The position numbers and the translations under genes are program-made. From assembly GCA_037951105.1 (NCBI GenBank), contig JBAMJV010002070.1:141306-205305 (forward strand): 64,000 nucleotides of DNA. The letters run 5' to 3'. Source of the DNA: Echinarachnius parma (lineage: Eukaryota; Echinodermata; Echinoidea; Clypeasteroida; Echinarachniidae). Position 1 is the first letter of the stretch. The number at the start of each line of letters is the position of its first letter. The notes below the pieces were generated by a model. That model made no database searches. It saw only the letters and a program-made list of their open reading frames with translations, and was not told the origin of the DNA. Below, one piece after another: positions 12,192-22,935 of the stretch.

Positions 12192-12621
12192 TTAAAGGGG
12201 ACCACCAGGCAAAGAACAACACATTATTATATGTTTTGGTACTGTGTTGTGATATCAAATAGGTACCCAACATTTTGCAAAGGGTTATGTAATTCATAAA
12301 CAAAGCAATTAATTTCCACCACTTACGGAACCACTACTAACTATTTCCTGGTTCTATACGGGCCAAACATTTGCGAGTGCGCCAATGCTATTCACGCGTA
12401 CGTTTGTAGCCAATAGAACCCCCGGCGATTCATTCGCTCCGCACGCATTAGTCTTCGCAATTCAGACCGCATGAACGCATGCTTCAGAATGGTGATGCGT
12501 TTTCCAATAAAAAAAAAAAAATCTGAAAACATATTTTGGTGAACTTGTTGATGGAATGGAATACTAAAGACATTACCTTTCCATAATAAGTCTATTATTT
12601 TTGGGTGGTGGTACCCTTTAA
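12192..12621. mobile_element. MITE, TTAAAGGG-ACCACCA family, copy 1
   Basis: The left end TTAAAGGGGACCACCAGGC and the right end, inverted, TTAAAGGGTACCACCACCC have TTAA at both sides. The interior, with ATATGTTTTGGTACTG, a CpG-bearing centre with GCGAGTGCGCCAATGC, and GTGAACTTGTTGATGG, recurs at 16920-17342 and 26671-27100. There is no coding capacity. Confidence 0.9.
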
Positions 12622-14839
12622 TAATCAGTTTTGAAAAAAAAAGTTTCAAAACACTCGATTCTGGGCCAGGCAAGATTGTAATGTAGTGAATTTCCTGGGA
12701 TTGCCGCATTTAAAGATTGTCTTGCATGGGGATACAGAGGGCACTCTTCAAAATACCGGCAGTTTGCCATTTGTGGCTAGGCTAGTTTGGTCAATATTTG
12801 GTCAATAATAATATAAAAGCCTTGAATGTAGAATACAGCTAGGTGTTAAGCTATAGTGCCAGTTTAAAGGTTTAAAGTGACATCAATAGAACGTTGGCCT
12901 TCCCTGCAGTGACCTTGCAATTAAAGTAAAGCAATACAATAATGCACTCTCTACTAGGAGATCAATGCAACTGTATTGATCCAAACCCTGCCGTGTAAAG
13001 GGAATGGCGTATGTTATCATCTGCACCTACATGTACATACAAGATACATATACCAGGTATATAATGTGCATGAACACTGTGATAAAAAAGTATATCAAGC
13101 AGATTAAAGGTAACTGTTTTGGAAATGTCTAACAAAACCTGTAAAATATTCTCTCTCTTTTTACTGGAAAAGGTGATGCAATCATCCGTGAACGTAGAGA
13201 GCTAGAATAAAAACAACTGCCTTGGAATTTACTATTTAGAAATCAAATTTTCTGTATGATCAAATTAATTCACACATGCATTAGTAGCAGCACTACATTT
13301 TTAAAGTGTGAAGTCATGTACATGTACAGGGGCTCTTTGCTGCTTCTAGGGGCACTTTGGGGACTTTCTTTTCTTTAGGGGGGGGGGGGGTAACATTTGT
13401 ATACTTTCCAATATTGGTATTAAAAAAAAAGTGACCTGTCCTTCTGTGTCATAGAATAAAAATATTTCTGTCAGGTTCACAAAAGTCTAAGAAAGTACAT
13501 GCAACTCTTTTGAACATTTTCCAAGAAGAGTTATTTTTTCAATCGATCCGTGACATCATTGAGCGCACCAGTCTACAACAGTGTATGTAGGATAACAAAA
13601 GTACTTAATCAGTGAAATAATGTAGTGAACTGCCCCCAACTGTAACTTGCTATTTAATCTACACCCATTTGATTTGGTCTACTCCCAGTTTCTGTATTAA
13701 TGGTTATTGATTAGGGATCAAGATTAGGCTTAGTGGTTGAAAATGCAATACTAAATGCTCCCCCTTAGACCTAGTAGTTGATAGTTGTTGTTTTCTTTTG
13801 TCTGTCTGTTAGGTGTTCGTTTGTTGCGCTGTTTTGGTTAAAATCATTTTGAATTTTGAATTTGAATTATGAATTTCATTATAAGTTTTAATTTTATGTA
13901 CAATAGTTTGTTTTTAAATCTAAGGGGCGACCACACGATAAGGACTCAATTCCTTTTTGGTTTGCTACCCCTCTAAAAAAAAAAATTACTTTTAATTTGT
14001 ACATGCAATCTGCATTTTTTACAATTGTAAATGAAATATACTTTTATATTGTTATTTTGTTAAATTGTATTTTATATTGTTCTTTTATATTGAAAAAAAA
14101 GAAACTGAACTGAACAATTAGGGTAAGGTTCAGTATGAGGGTTAGGGTTCGGGATCAAGTTTAGGTTAGGGTTGAAGAATCGAGTTTGGAGTTGGGGAAA
14201 AAGGGAAGTTTCCTCTTCATGTAATAGACCAAATGAGTAGTAGGCCAAATGGGTGTAGACGGAGCAGAAATAGACCATGTAATTACTACACATATAATCA
14301 CGCATACATGTACATCACAAGTCAATACTAGATATTGACTAGGTGTTCCACCTCTCTGGGTTCTAACTTCTAGCAGGAAGAAAGAGCATTGTCCAAAATC
14401 AACAGGGGTCATTTTAATAACCCTTTATTTTACTTCCACTGTAAAGACAAATTCTAACGCAAACCAAACTTTTGACAGCAATATGTCAAAAATAAACACG
14501 ACTGCATTGTCTTGGCAATGATATATTTGTACATTACCTTGGTAACTTTGAGTTTTACAATGAGGACAATTTGTTTGTCAGATTATTTTGCAATCGGCTC
14601 TCAATTTGCATGATATATAATTCCAATTGATTGAAATAATTTTTCAAAGAAACATTCTAACAAGTTTGCAACTTTGAAAGGTATTTTAGGGTTAAACATA
14701 TTTTGTTTAAATCATTTGTACCAGTTTGACCGTATTATTATAATACATTTCTACTAAAATTGCCTTATAAAGTGCTCCAAAAAGAAAGACATAAATGTAC
14801 ATGTCAACAAAGAATAAGACATAATGGATGAAATAGGGA
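12622..14839. other. Intergenic DNA, nothing recognised
   Basis: Unique AT-rich sequence. It holds a G run at 13378-13390 and a short degenerate GTTAGGGTT patch at 14117-14175. No coding region or family copy is supported. Confidence 0.5.
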
Positions 14840-16690
14840 AATTATTGTAATTGTAATTTATTTGTGGCATTCTGCATGGGCAGATGCAATTTTACAGTGT
14901 TTTTCCAATAATTCATCATCTGGGGGAAACCACCATTGTCGTATTCATGTTTGCTAGATGTCAAATAACGCTTTTTATACATTTGTACCTGTATCATACT
15001 TGTATTGCCCCAGTTAATCATAATTTTGTGTTCATATCTTTGATTGAATTGTAAGGGGTGTTATTTGTTGTCTTGAGATCCCAGACAGATAACTAAAGCG
15101 AGATAATGACTGGAATTGTTTTCAATAGATTATCATTATTCTAAATCTACAACTTTCTACAGGTATGGATGGTGTCTGCGATTTTTGTTTTGCCAATAAT
15201 GTGTAATTTGGGGGTTTGCAGGGTCCCCCAAAGGTATTAAAGTTCAGATAAGACTAAATTGCGTCAATAGATTATCATATCTCTAGATCTACAACTTTCT
15301 ACAGGTATATATTATGCGTGGTGTGTGCGATTTTGTTTTGCCAATAATTCGCCGTTCAGGGTTTTGTAGAGGCGAAAGGTAAGATGAGACATGGCTGAAT
15401 TGCTAAATAGATTATCGCAATTCTAGATCTACAAATCCTGACTGCAAATTTGTGTTTTCTCCAATAATTTGTCCTTTCAGGGATTTGTACAGCCCTGAAA
15501 GGTATTCTAAGGTGAGATAATGACTTAATTGATTTATAGATTATCATAATTATAATCTTCATTTTCCCACATATATGCGTGGTGTCTGCAATTTTGTTTT
15601 GCAAATAATTTGTCATTGGGGAGGGAGGGGGGGGGGGGGGGGGAGGGGGGTTGAATCGAGCCCTGAAAGGTAACTCAGGTGAGATAATGACTTAATTAAT
15701 TTATAGATTATCATAATTCTAATCTTCATTTTCCCACATATATGCGTGGTGTCTGCAATTTTGTTTTGCAAATAATTTGTCATTGGGGAGGGAGGGGGGG
15801 GGAGGGGGGGGGGGTTGAATCGAGCCCCAAAAGGTAACTCAGGTGAGATAATGACTTAATTGATTTATAGATTATCATAATTCTAATCTTCATTTTCCCA
15901 CATGTATGGTGGTGTCTGCAATGTTGTTTTTTCCCCCTGACAATTTATCCTTGGGGAATTTGAAGAGGCTCAAAGGGAAAAGTGAGATAAGACTATATTG
16001 CTTGAATATGTTATCATAATTCTAGATCAACAATTTTCTACAGATATGCGTGGTGTCTGCAATGTTGTTTTTTTTCCCCCTGACAATTCGTCGTTGGGGA
16101 ATTTGAAGAGGCCAAAAGGGAAACGTGAGACACAACTTAATTACTGGAATATATTATCATAACTCCAATCTACGTCTTTCTCCACGTATAGTATGCGTGG
16201 TTTCTGTACTATTGTCTTGACATGATGACTCAATTTGCGTGGTAGTAGGTCCACATGTTTAGATTGTCATAAATCTAATGTACGTTTTTATACATATGTA
16301 TGCAGGGCTCAACACGACTAGCACTTGCCCGCTTGCCCAGGGAAAGTAAAAATTGGTGTCGGGCAAGTAAAATGTCATAAATTGTCTAGTTTGCTTCCTG
16401 ATTGGGCAATGGTAAATTGTTCAACTACAAGAGAACAATGTAATTTCATACATGTTAATTTCATCCAGAAGTATTCAAGGGCAAGTCAATTTTACATAGG
16501 GGCTAGTAAAATGTAAACATTTATGATCTGACCTGCCCGAATGGGCCAGCTAGTACAGAAAAATGTTAGTATGGAGGCTTGATGTGGACTGTGGAGTCTG
16601 CAATTTTGTTTTTTTCAAATACTTTTTGCTACAGGCGGGGAAACCACCTATCACCCGCTCGCTCGTGTTTGCTCGATGTCAAATTACACC
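14840..16690. repeat. Tandem array, units of about 130-180 bp
   Basis: About nine units carry ATAGATTATCATAATTCTA, ATGCGTGGTGTCTGCAATTT, TTGTTTTGCAAATAATTTGT and AAGGTAACTCAGGTGAGATA. The units at about 15531-15700 and 15701-15865 are nearly identical and each contains a long G-rich run. A related partial block with GGGGAAACCACC and TTGCTAGATGTCAAATAACG lies at each edge (about 14860 and 16630). It is noncoding. Confidence 0.85.
16302..16556. mobile_element. Dispersed repeat, ACTAGCACTTGCCCG family
   Basis: It starts CGACTAGCACTTGCCCGCTT and contains TAAATTGTCTAGTTTGCTT and AAGAGAACAATGTAATTTCA. It ends in CCTGCCCGAATGGGCCAG. Relatives lie at 62058-62302 (full) and 54806-54915 (left part). 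The superfamily is not known. Confidence 0.7.
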
Positions 16691-16919
16691 GTTTCGATTC
16701 GCCCACGGTCGCCCACGGCACTCTTCTGGCTGGTTCGAATTACGCATCCTTGTTTTGGTACAAAGGGGAAAAGATCCAAAAGAATTCAACATCATGAACA
16801 ACAAGAATCCCACGACAGGGAATTACAAATTCGATGAATATAAATTATGCTGGGTCTGTTGGATATACTGTACTGTACATGTACATGCAATTTGCATGAA
16901 AGGTGTGTTTGTGCAATTA

Positions 16920-17342
16920 TTAAAGGGTACCACCACCCAAAAATAATATTCTTTTTAAAGAAAGGTTACATCTTAAGTATTCCATTCCATCAAAAAGTTC
17001 ACAAAAATATGTTTCCAGAAATTTGTTTTTATTGGAATACGCATCACCATTCTAAAGCATGCGTTCATGCGGTCTGAATTACGAAGACTAATGAGTGCAG
17101 AGGGAACGAATCGCCTGGGATTCTATTGTCTACAAACGTACGCGTGAATAGCATTGGCGCACTCGCAAATGTGTGGCCCGTATGGAACCAGGAAATGTAG
17201 TGGTTCCGTAAGTGGTGGAAATTAATTGCTTTGTTTATGAATTACACAACCCTTTGCAAAATAGTGGGTATCTATTTGATATCTCATAACAGTACCAAAA
17301 CATATAATAATGTGTTGTTCTTTGCCTGGTGGTCCCCTTTAA
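16920..17342. mobile_element. MITE, TTAAAGGG-ACCACCA family, copy 2 (reversed)
   Basis: The left end TTAAAGGGTACCACCACCC and right end GCCTGGTGGTCCCCTTTAA are the same termini as copy 1 in the opposite orientation, flanked by TTAA. The interior is about 85-90% alike by eye. Confidence 0.9.
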
Positions 17343-17382
17343 GTTATTGAGCAATACTGAGTAATGACCCTTACAAAAAAAC

Positions 17383-17661
17383 TAAATGAATCTTAGTGAT
17401 TTCATTATCCATTAGAGATACTAACCAACCCCCTTCAACATTTGTATATCCATTTGGATGCACAGAAAACAACTCGCTAAAAACCACCCTAAAAAGAAAC
17501 TGCCTTGGACCGAGACTACTCCCCTATATATACCAGGCGCTGGGCCATAATTGTCCTCTTTCAATTGCGCACGACTACCGACGCGGGGAGGACGGGAGGG
17601 AATTTATGAAGGGGGTTGGTTAGTATCTCTAATGGATAATGAAATCACTAAGATTCATTTA
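17383..17661. mobile_element. 279-bp short relative of the adjacent GC-rich element
   Basis: Perfect 55-bp inverted repeats (17383-17437 and 17607-17661) enclose a leader. The leader at 17424-17565 is an exact inverted copy of 23677-23818 in the larger element. The inner part of the inverted repeat (AACCAACCCCCTTCA) is shared with the larger element. The outer part differs, although ATCCATTAGAGATACTAACC still resembles ATCCATATCGAGATCCCTAACC. The leader includes CCCCTATATATACC, a possible TATA box. Its last base touches the first base of the larger inverted repeat. It is probably a deletion derivative with no coding capacity. Confidence 0.8.
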
Positions 17662-17769
17662 ATCCATATCGAGATCCCTAACCAACCCCCTTCAACATTT
17701 GTATAATCCCTGACCCACACAAATAGCATACGGGAAGTATACTTACTGACTGGAGGAGGGGTCGGACAA

Positions 17770-18265
17770 CGCAGACTACATCTACATAGGGCCAGCCGCC
17801 AGAACCGCCTCAGCAAGGACCGGGCCTCCGGCCACCACGTCTCGCCGATAACATGAGACGAACGCATTTGGCGACGCCCAGCAAGGAGCCCGTAGAACCT
17901 CGCCCAACAGGGGCTCCGTTAACGAGAGCCCACGAGTCGGCCATCGCCCGGAACTCGTGGGCATGGACAAGTGACTAAAACAAGCGTATCATGTCCTGCT
18001 GTGAGAATCGCCAGCACCATTAACGAAGGGAAGCCCAGACGCGGCCATTGCCCGGGTCTTGTGACCCCGGGCCAGCGGCTGGGCAAAAAACTGGGTTCCC
18101 AGTAATAAAAAGCCCCCTTGGACGGGAGGGCCGACCACCACCCATCTCTTACCAGCCCTGACCTAATGCTAACAAGGTGCGCCAGGTACTCCGCCTCGGG
18201 TCAGGGCCAACGCCAGCAGGAAGACCGGGAGGGCCGGCTCCAGCCAAGGGAGGCCCTCAACATAG
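17770..18265 (-). pseudogene. Tyrosine recombinase (DIRS-type integrase), frameshifted remnant
   Basis: Three successive minus-strand frame segments line up with the C-terminal catalytic domain of DIRS-type tyrosine recombinases. The first (around 18250-18160) gives FLLALALTRGG, then after a shift EYLAHLVSIRSG, where the R should be the first catalytic arginine. Next come PSFL and a PGxxxP stretch (about 18090). Near 17985-17925 the frame reads HAHEFRAMADSWALVNG, containing the H-x-x-R motif. After another shift comes EVLRAPCWASPNAFVSCYRR, with the GxW-like tryptophan and the candidate tyrosine nucleophile. Such enzymes integrate circular DNA copies. At least two frameshifts, and a shorter than expected stretch before H-x-x-R, show that it is dead. 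The family call is from remembered motif pattern, not a search. Confidence 0.6.
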
Positions 18266-18389
18266 GCTCAACCTGGAGCACGGACCAAGGCCTGAGAACA
18301 CCGGTCGAGACCCAGGACGGTACCAGAGACCTGGAAGATGGGCGTCGTAAACAAAACGCCTGCATGATTCGGGAACTAGGCTCTCGATG

Positions 18390-18730
18390 CAATATAATTC
18401 AAATAAAATTATTAAGTTTGCAATTGGCAAGCATTTACCAAATACTTGCATTTCCTTTACCATAGGCAAAACAACAAATGAGCCATGTTCTGGCCCTCAA
18501 ATTGCAAACTCCACCACTACAATACTAGCCAAATATTGTCACTATAAACCCATTCTCATATAAATAGAGCGCCATGACGAATACCGCAGATACACTGCTA
18601 ATATTAGTGCCATCAATAATAGGAAACCTACATACATATTAGGTCATCTCAATCATGTGTATCACTATTTCATGTGAGCTACCCCACATAAGCCAGATAA
18701 ATGACTCTCAAGGAATCTATTGTCCATTAA
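18390..18730. other. AT-rich block inside the GC-rich element
   Basis: Base composition drops sharply to AT-rich between GC-rich flanks. No inverted repeats, target duplication or matching splice-site pair was found. It could be an old insertion or an ancestral intergenic part of the element. Confidence 0.5.
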
Positions 18731-20243
18731 GACTTAATTGACCCCCCGCAAAACATCCTGAAGACCGTGGGGAGAAGGAGCCATTGAGACGGGAGGAGAC
18801 GGCCTCGCGTCCCCCCCGCCAGCTTATATCTGCAACGACCATGGGACTGTCGGGAACCCAACCCCGACCGACCGTCCCTGGAGGGGCGGAAGAAAAAACC
18901 CCCCCAAATATCCTGCATCTGGAACATTTGTAGGGACCGGATGGAGAAACGACAACCGGCACTAGGACCACCAAGCTGATGAGGAGGCCGGGAACCTGCC
19001 AAGACTCCGCCGGAGCCAACAGCCTCATGCGTAGGCGACGGAAGGCATCTGAACCACCCGAAGGGATCACTCGTGACTTCAGCTCGATGATGAGGGACCT
19101 AGCGACCTGACCCAACTGAGTATCTCTGCAAGGAGCAGACGAAGTACGACCTCTGAAAAGAGAATATCCGGACTCCTCGAGATCGTGGGGGCCTGGCACC
19201 ACCGACACCTGCCGAAAGGGGTCCCTGGAGAAGGACTTCATGCCAAATGAGAAGGCCTCGGCACTGAACTGACCGCAACCCAACCTGGGAACCGAGAGAC
19301 TGCCAACAGCCTAGGCGAACGGCGGCGTGGGGATGAATGGAAGACTCCATGCTGAAACAAGGGACATCTAGAACGGCAAAAAACCGAGATACAATATCAG
19401 CCGGGGAGCCTCGTACGCAAGGGAACCAACGACACCGGAACAGGTTTAGTTACACAGCAACGGGGCTGAGGAAGAAGAAAACCCCGACTGTGTCCACGGA
19501 AAATTCAGTCCTCCCCCGGAAAACGAGGTATAGAACGTTGGGATACCAAGTTGGCTAACCACCTATCAAAGCCAAACTGTCTTAAATGCAATGGCCAACC
19601 CGCCATCCGTGCACACGAGCATTCGACTGAGAAAGGGGAATCGAACTGATGAGTAACCGCCTTAACGAGGCTGACCCTATGATACAACTCCTTGTCCACA
19701 ACATAAACAACGCCGATCGCGTGGCTTAAAACCAACAATGGCCCACTGGCCATCGCAACGGATCCCGGCGCATAACCCAGACCCACAGGCAACGTTATGC
19801 CCTGAGATCGGGCTCAAACCGGGCCGGATCCACACAGGCCTAGGGGAGATAGTAGTAGACAACAAACAAGCCATAAGACAAGAGTCGTGGCGACCCTGCC
19901 AGGACGCCCTAAAGCCCTGGCGATCTCGTCCGAACACGAATCTGGACCCGCCTGGTCCGCAAACAGATGCCTCATCCTGCAGCCTCGCGACCCTCACTCG
20001 ACGAGGGAAGCGAAACCTCCACAAAAAATATAACTGTCCGGCGCCCCACCTAGACGCCCGAAGGTAAAAACCAAAGGGAAGTCGGTGGGGGGGGGGGGGG
20101 GGGGGGGCACCGGCTCCCCCCCCCACCCCACGGAACAGGAGCAAGGACAGCGATAAGGGGACCCGCCAGGGGTCGCGCGGGCACCCCGATAGGTCTACCG
20201 CGGACAGGGATCCCGGGGGAGCCAAAGGAACCAACGGAACCAA
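18717..20243 (-). other. GC-rich body with unrecognised minus-strand open frames
   Basis: Two 188-codon minus-strand frames (18717-19283 and 19677-20243) and a 95-codon frame (19505-19792) overlap in different phases. They contain no motif I can name. I see no FxDD/YxDD polymerase box and no clear RNase H signature. If the element is DIRS-like, this stretch should correspond to decayed gag/RT/RNase H. High GC alone also lengthens chance frames, so coding status is unproven. Confidence 0.35.
20080..20110. repeat. Poly-G tract
   Basis: A G run of about 20 is followed closely by a C run near 20116-20124. It is a low-complexity site where assembly length may be unreliable. Confidence 0.85.
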
Positions 20244-20385
20244 AGGAACCCGCCCCGCGCAGCAAAGGGCAGCGGAAAGGGGGACCCGCTAGAGGTCGCG
20301 CGGGCACCCCGATAGGTCTACCGCGGGCAGAGATCCCGGGGGAATCAAGGGACCAAGGAACCAAAGGAACCTACCCCGCGCAGGT
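20157..20385. repeat. 123-bp tandem duplication in the GC-rich element
   Basis: Two units share GGTCGCGCGGGCACCCCGAT, AGGTCTACCGCGG and GATCCCGGGGGA, then AAAGGAACC runs. On the minus strand both translate to an SPGI-x-x-RGRPIGVPARPLAGP block in the same frame. Confidence 0.85.
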
Positions 20386-20857
20386 GACTAAACACCCCGT
20401 GGCAAGTGACGCGCATCAACCCGAGCGTCAAAGGACATGCGGTCAAGACGACTATATCGAGAGAATTTTAATACAGCTCACAGCATGACCTACGTCTAGA
20501 CGGGGCTCAAACCATACTCCCGGCCGCTCCTCAAGAATCAAATAGCATTCACTGAGAGCGACAGGAACTTATCCATATGCGTAACCAAAATTTAAATACA
20601 AGCCATAACATGGCTCCTTTCTTAATTAATTTACCGTGGCAATTATCAAAAAATTACGCTAGCGTCTAATAGCCCGGGGCGACACCCTGGCTAGCGCACG
20701 GATCGATCCCAACTACCTAAAGTAACGGGATCTCCTGGAAGCCACATCATAAAATCTATTCCCTCATACATTGTCGCACTGTCATGAGCAACGAGTATGG
20801 GACAAACTTCAAATTTAACTCTAAATATATACACACCAAAGAACCATATCACATAAT

Positions 20858-20931
20858 GGTGACCCCAACGTGATGCGAACACGCAGTCTTCTGACCTAGA
20901 GTCAGAGGCGTTACCGCTGCGCCACGGCACC
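20858..20931 (-). tRNA. tRNA-like sequence with CTA anticodon (pseudo-tRNA or SINE head)
   Basis: On the minus strand it folds as a degenerate cloverleaf. The acceptor GGTGCCG pairs with TGGGGTC (one mismatch, wobbles), and the A box TGGCGCAGCGG is intact. The anticodon stem TCTGA/TCAGA is perfect with loop CTCTAGG, giving anticodon CTA that would read the amber codon UAG. The T arm GCGTG-TTCGCAT-CACGT is paired. The B box TTCGCATC departs at one base from the usual TTCGAATC. It lies inside the GC-rich element. It may be a tRNA-derived retroposon head, not a functional tRNA. Confidence 0.55.
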
Positions 20932-21014
20932 CCGAAATGTACATCACATCCCCCTGTACCACAGCACCAGGGGGAGCGCCGACAGAACGGACGAAAACAG
21001 CCGCAAGACTAAGA

Positions 21015-22680
21015 GTACTTACCCACGGCCTGGTGGGAACTGGCCTACCGAGACCAGGTATCCGGGAATAAGCAGTAGCCCGTCCATCCTGGGTAGATAT
21101 AACCATCGTGGTATGGTCGTAAGCTGGACGACGCCCAGTAGGCTCCTGGATGCACTGCTGACCCACGTGCGTCAAAGGCCTCGGAACGAGCTGGCTACTC
21201 CTGCTTGTGAGAGGACTTATTGGTAAAGGTGAGAAGTGGCCCGGGGAATAACATCTTTTACCGTGGCGAACCCCAGCTAGCTTTAATATAGCTTAATTAT
21301 CTAAAGCTGGGGTTAGTCGGCCTTACCGTACCGCCTGCGACTTACAACCGGGGATAGCACCTAGGCTGGCGCAACGGTCCCGGGCCCTGCAGTGATAGGG
21401 GGACCGTCTTCAGGATCACCCTACAAACCTTAAGCCAAGGGATCACCTGGGTGCCACAACATTGCCTCGCCCAACCGTGAGGCGCGAAAGGCAAAACGGG
21501 AGTGAAAATCCATTCCCCCTGGTCCCAACTCAACTCGAACCGGGGGAAGAAACCCGGCCTCAATCGCCCTGACTCGCGATCCTCGCTACCCGAGGTCAAC
21601 GAGAGGGCAGCACAAGACCTAGCTTAGATACCACACACAACAAACTCACCTGGGTGTTACATACATTGTCTTGCCCACCTGTGTGGCAGAACGGAGTTCC
21701 AAACAAAAACCATACCCCCCCGGTCCCAACACACAGCGAACCGGGGGAAGGGAACCCCGGCAACAAATCTCTGAGCCTAGCCCCCCCGCGGGGGCTGCGG
21801 CGCGGAACGAGACACCCCCCCCATCTCGGGGGGGGGGGGGGGCGGAGCGCTGCTGCAAAGGCCCCCTCCGAGGGGGCCGCGCTATAAATAACACGAAAAA
21901 ACGGCCGAAGCGCTGATTAGATTTCCACCACCGTGGTACTCAACTCGGTCACATTCCTATCGGTTTCTAACAATTCTATCAACTACTGACAACAATCCCA
22001 ATTGTGTTAACTGACCCCGAGGCCCAGTGCTACCACCGAGAGAGGGGCTAGTAATAAGGAAGTGACAACAATAATACAAATCTAGACGATGCAGGTTTGA
22101 GACCTGAAATATCATACCGCTTGTCAGCCTGATAAGCGGTTTACTTCTAAGCGAAGGAATCACGTCATGGGACTTACCCCTGGTCCAGAGGGGACTGGCC
22201 TCCCTCGGTCAGGAATCCCGGGAGAAGAAGTCACTCGTCCATGCTGGGTGCGACGTTTCGAGTGCACCGGGCGCGGTGTCCCGCGCCCGTCAAAAGCTAT
22301 GGAAAGAGCGGACTTACCCGGCTTGCGAGAGGACTTACGTGTGCGGTGAGAAATGGCCCGAGTCTTGAACTGCTCACCGTGGCCAAAGCCGGACATCATA
22401 GGCGAATTACAACCGGGGACGTCACCCCGGCTGACGCCACGATCCCCGGGCCCTACGATGATAGGGGGACCGTCTTCAGGGGACCCTACTAACCTCTAGC
22501 CATAGGATACCCCTGGGTGCCACAGCTACTGCTTCGCCCATCCGTGAGGCGCGAATTAGTAGCACGGGATTCTAAATTTGGTTCCCCCGGAACCAACGCC
22601 CCGGGGGAAGGGAACCCGGCCTCAAACTCCCCGTCTCGTGACCCTCTCCGGACGAGGCCGACAAGACGTCCACCCAACCA
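21015..22680. repeat. Diverged duplication of about 1.1 kb in the GC-rich element
   Basis: Blocks 21018-21600 and 22170-22680 correspond in order: ACTTACCC...ACTGGCCT, GAGAGGACTTA, TTACAACCGGGGA, GATAGGGGGACCGTCTTCAG, ACCTGGGTGCCACA/CCCTGGGTGCCACA, CGTGAGGCGCGAA and CCGGGGGAAG. The 3' part occurs a third time at 21645-21790. Several ACTTACC words would be splice donors (GGTAAGT) on the minus strand. Their function is unknown. Confidence 0.75.
21770..21890. repeat. GC hairpins and poly-G run
   Basis: CCCCCCGCGGGGG, a G run at about 21828-21842, and GGCCCCCTCCGAGGGGGCC form strong short hairpins on both sides of the run. No assigned function. Confidence 0.7.
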
Positions 22681-22754
22681 TCATCCGATGTCATACCTAG
22701 ATGCACAAAGGAACAAGGTAAGAAAAAAACCAAAGGAAAAAAGGGAGGTTAGCA

Positions 22755-22828
22755 TCCCCCCATAAGCACTCAATTATTTTTTTTTTTTTTTTTTTTAACA
22801 AAAAATAACTTTTTTTTTTTTTTTTTTT

Positions 22829-22861
<33 letters not shown>

Positions 22862-22935
22862 GTCCCTTCGAGGGCACCCCCGCACTTTTTTTTTTTTTTT
22901 TTTTTAAAGTGTGGGGGAGGGGGGGGGTGGGAGGG
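22755..22935. repeat. Poly-T blocks followed by poly-G
   Basis: Four T runs of roughly 20-32 bases are separated by short spacers, one of them the hairpin TGTCCCTTCGAGGGCA. A G-rich run follows. Lysine- or proline-rich translations across this stretch are low-complexity artefacts. Confidence 0.9.

Noticed and set aside
14117..14175. Telomere-like GTTAGGGTT patch
   Set aside because: Only a few degenerate units, no array and no telomere-proximal context.
16563..16946. 127-codon open frame as a gene
   Set aside because: It spans the edge of a tandem array and the start of a MITE, so it is a chance frame across repeats.
17982..18152. Intron in the recombinase remnant (GGTAAGAG donor, TTGTTTTAG acceptor)
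   Set aside because: Removing it would leave too few residues between the first arginine box and H-x-x-R, and the putative intron itself reads as recombinase-like PSFL...PG sequence.
20691..20930. 79-codon minus-strand frame as a protein
   Set aside because: It is the translation of the tRNA-like sequence and its flank.
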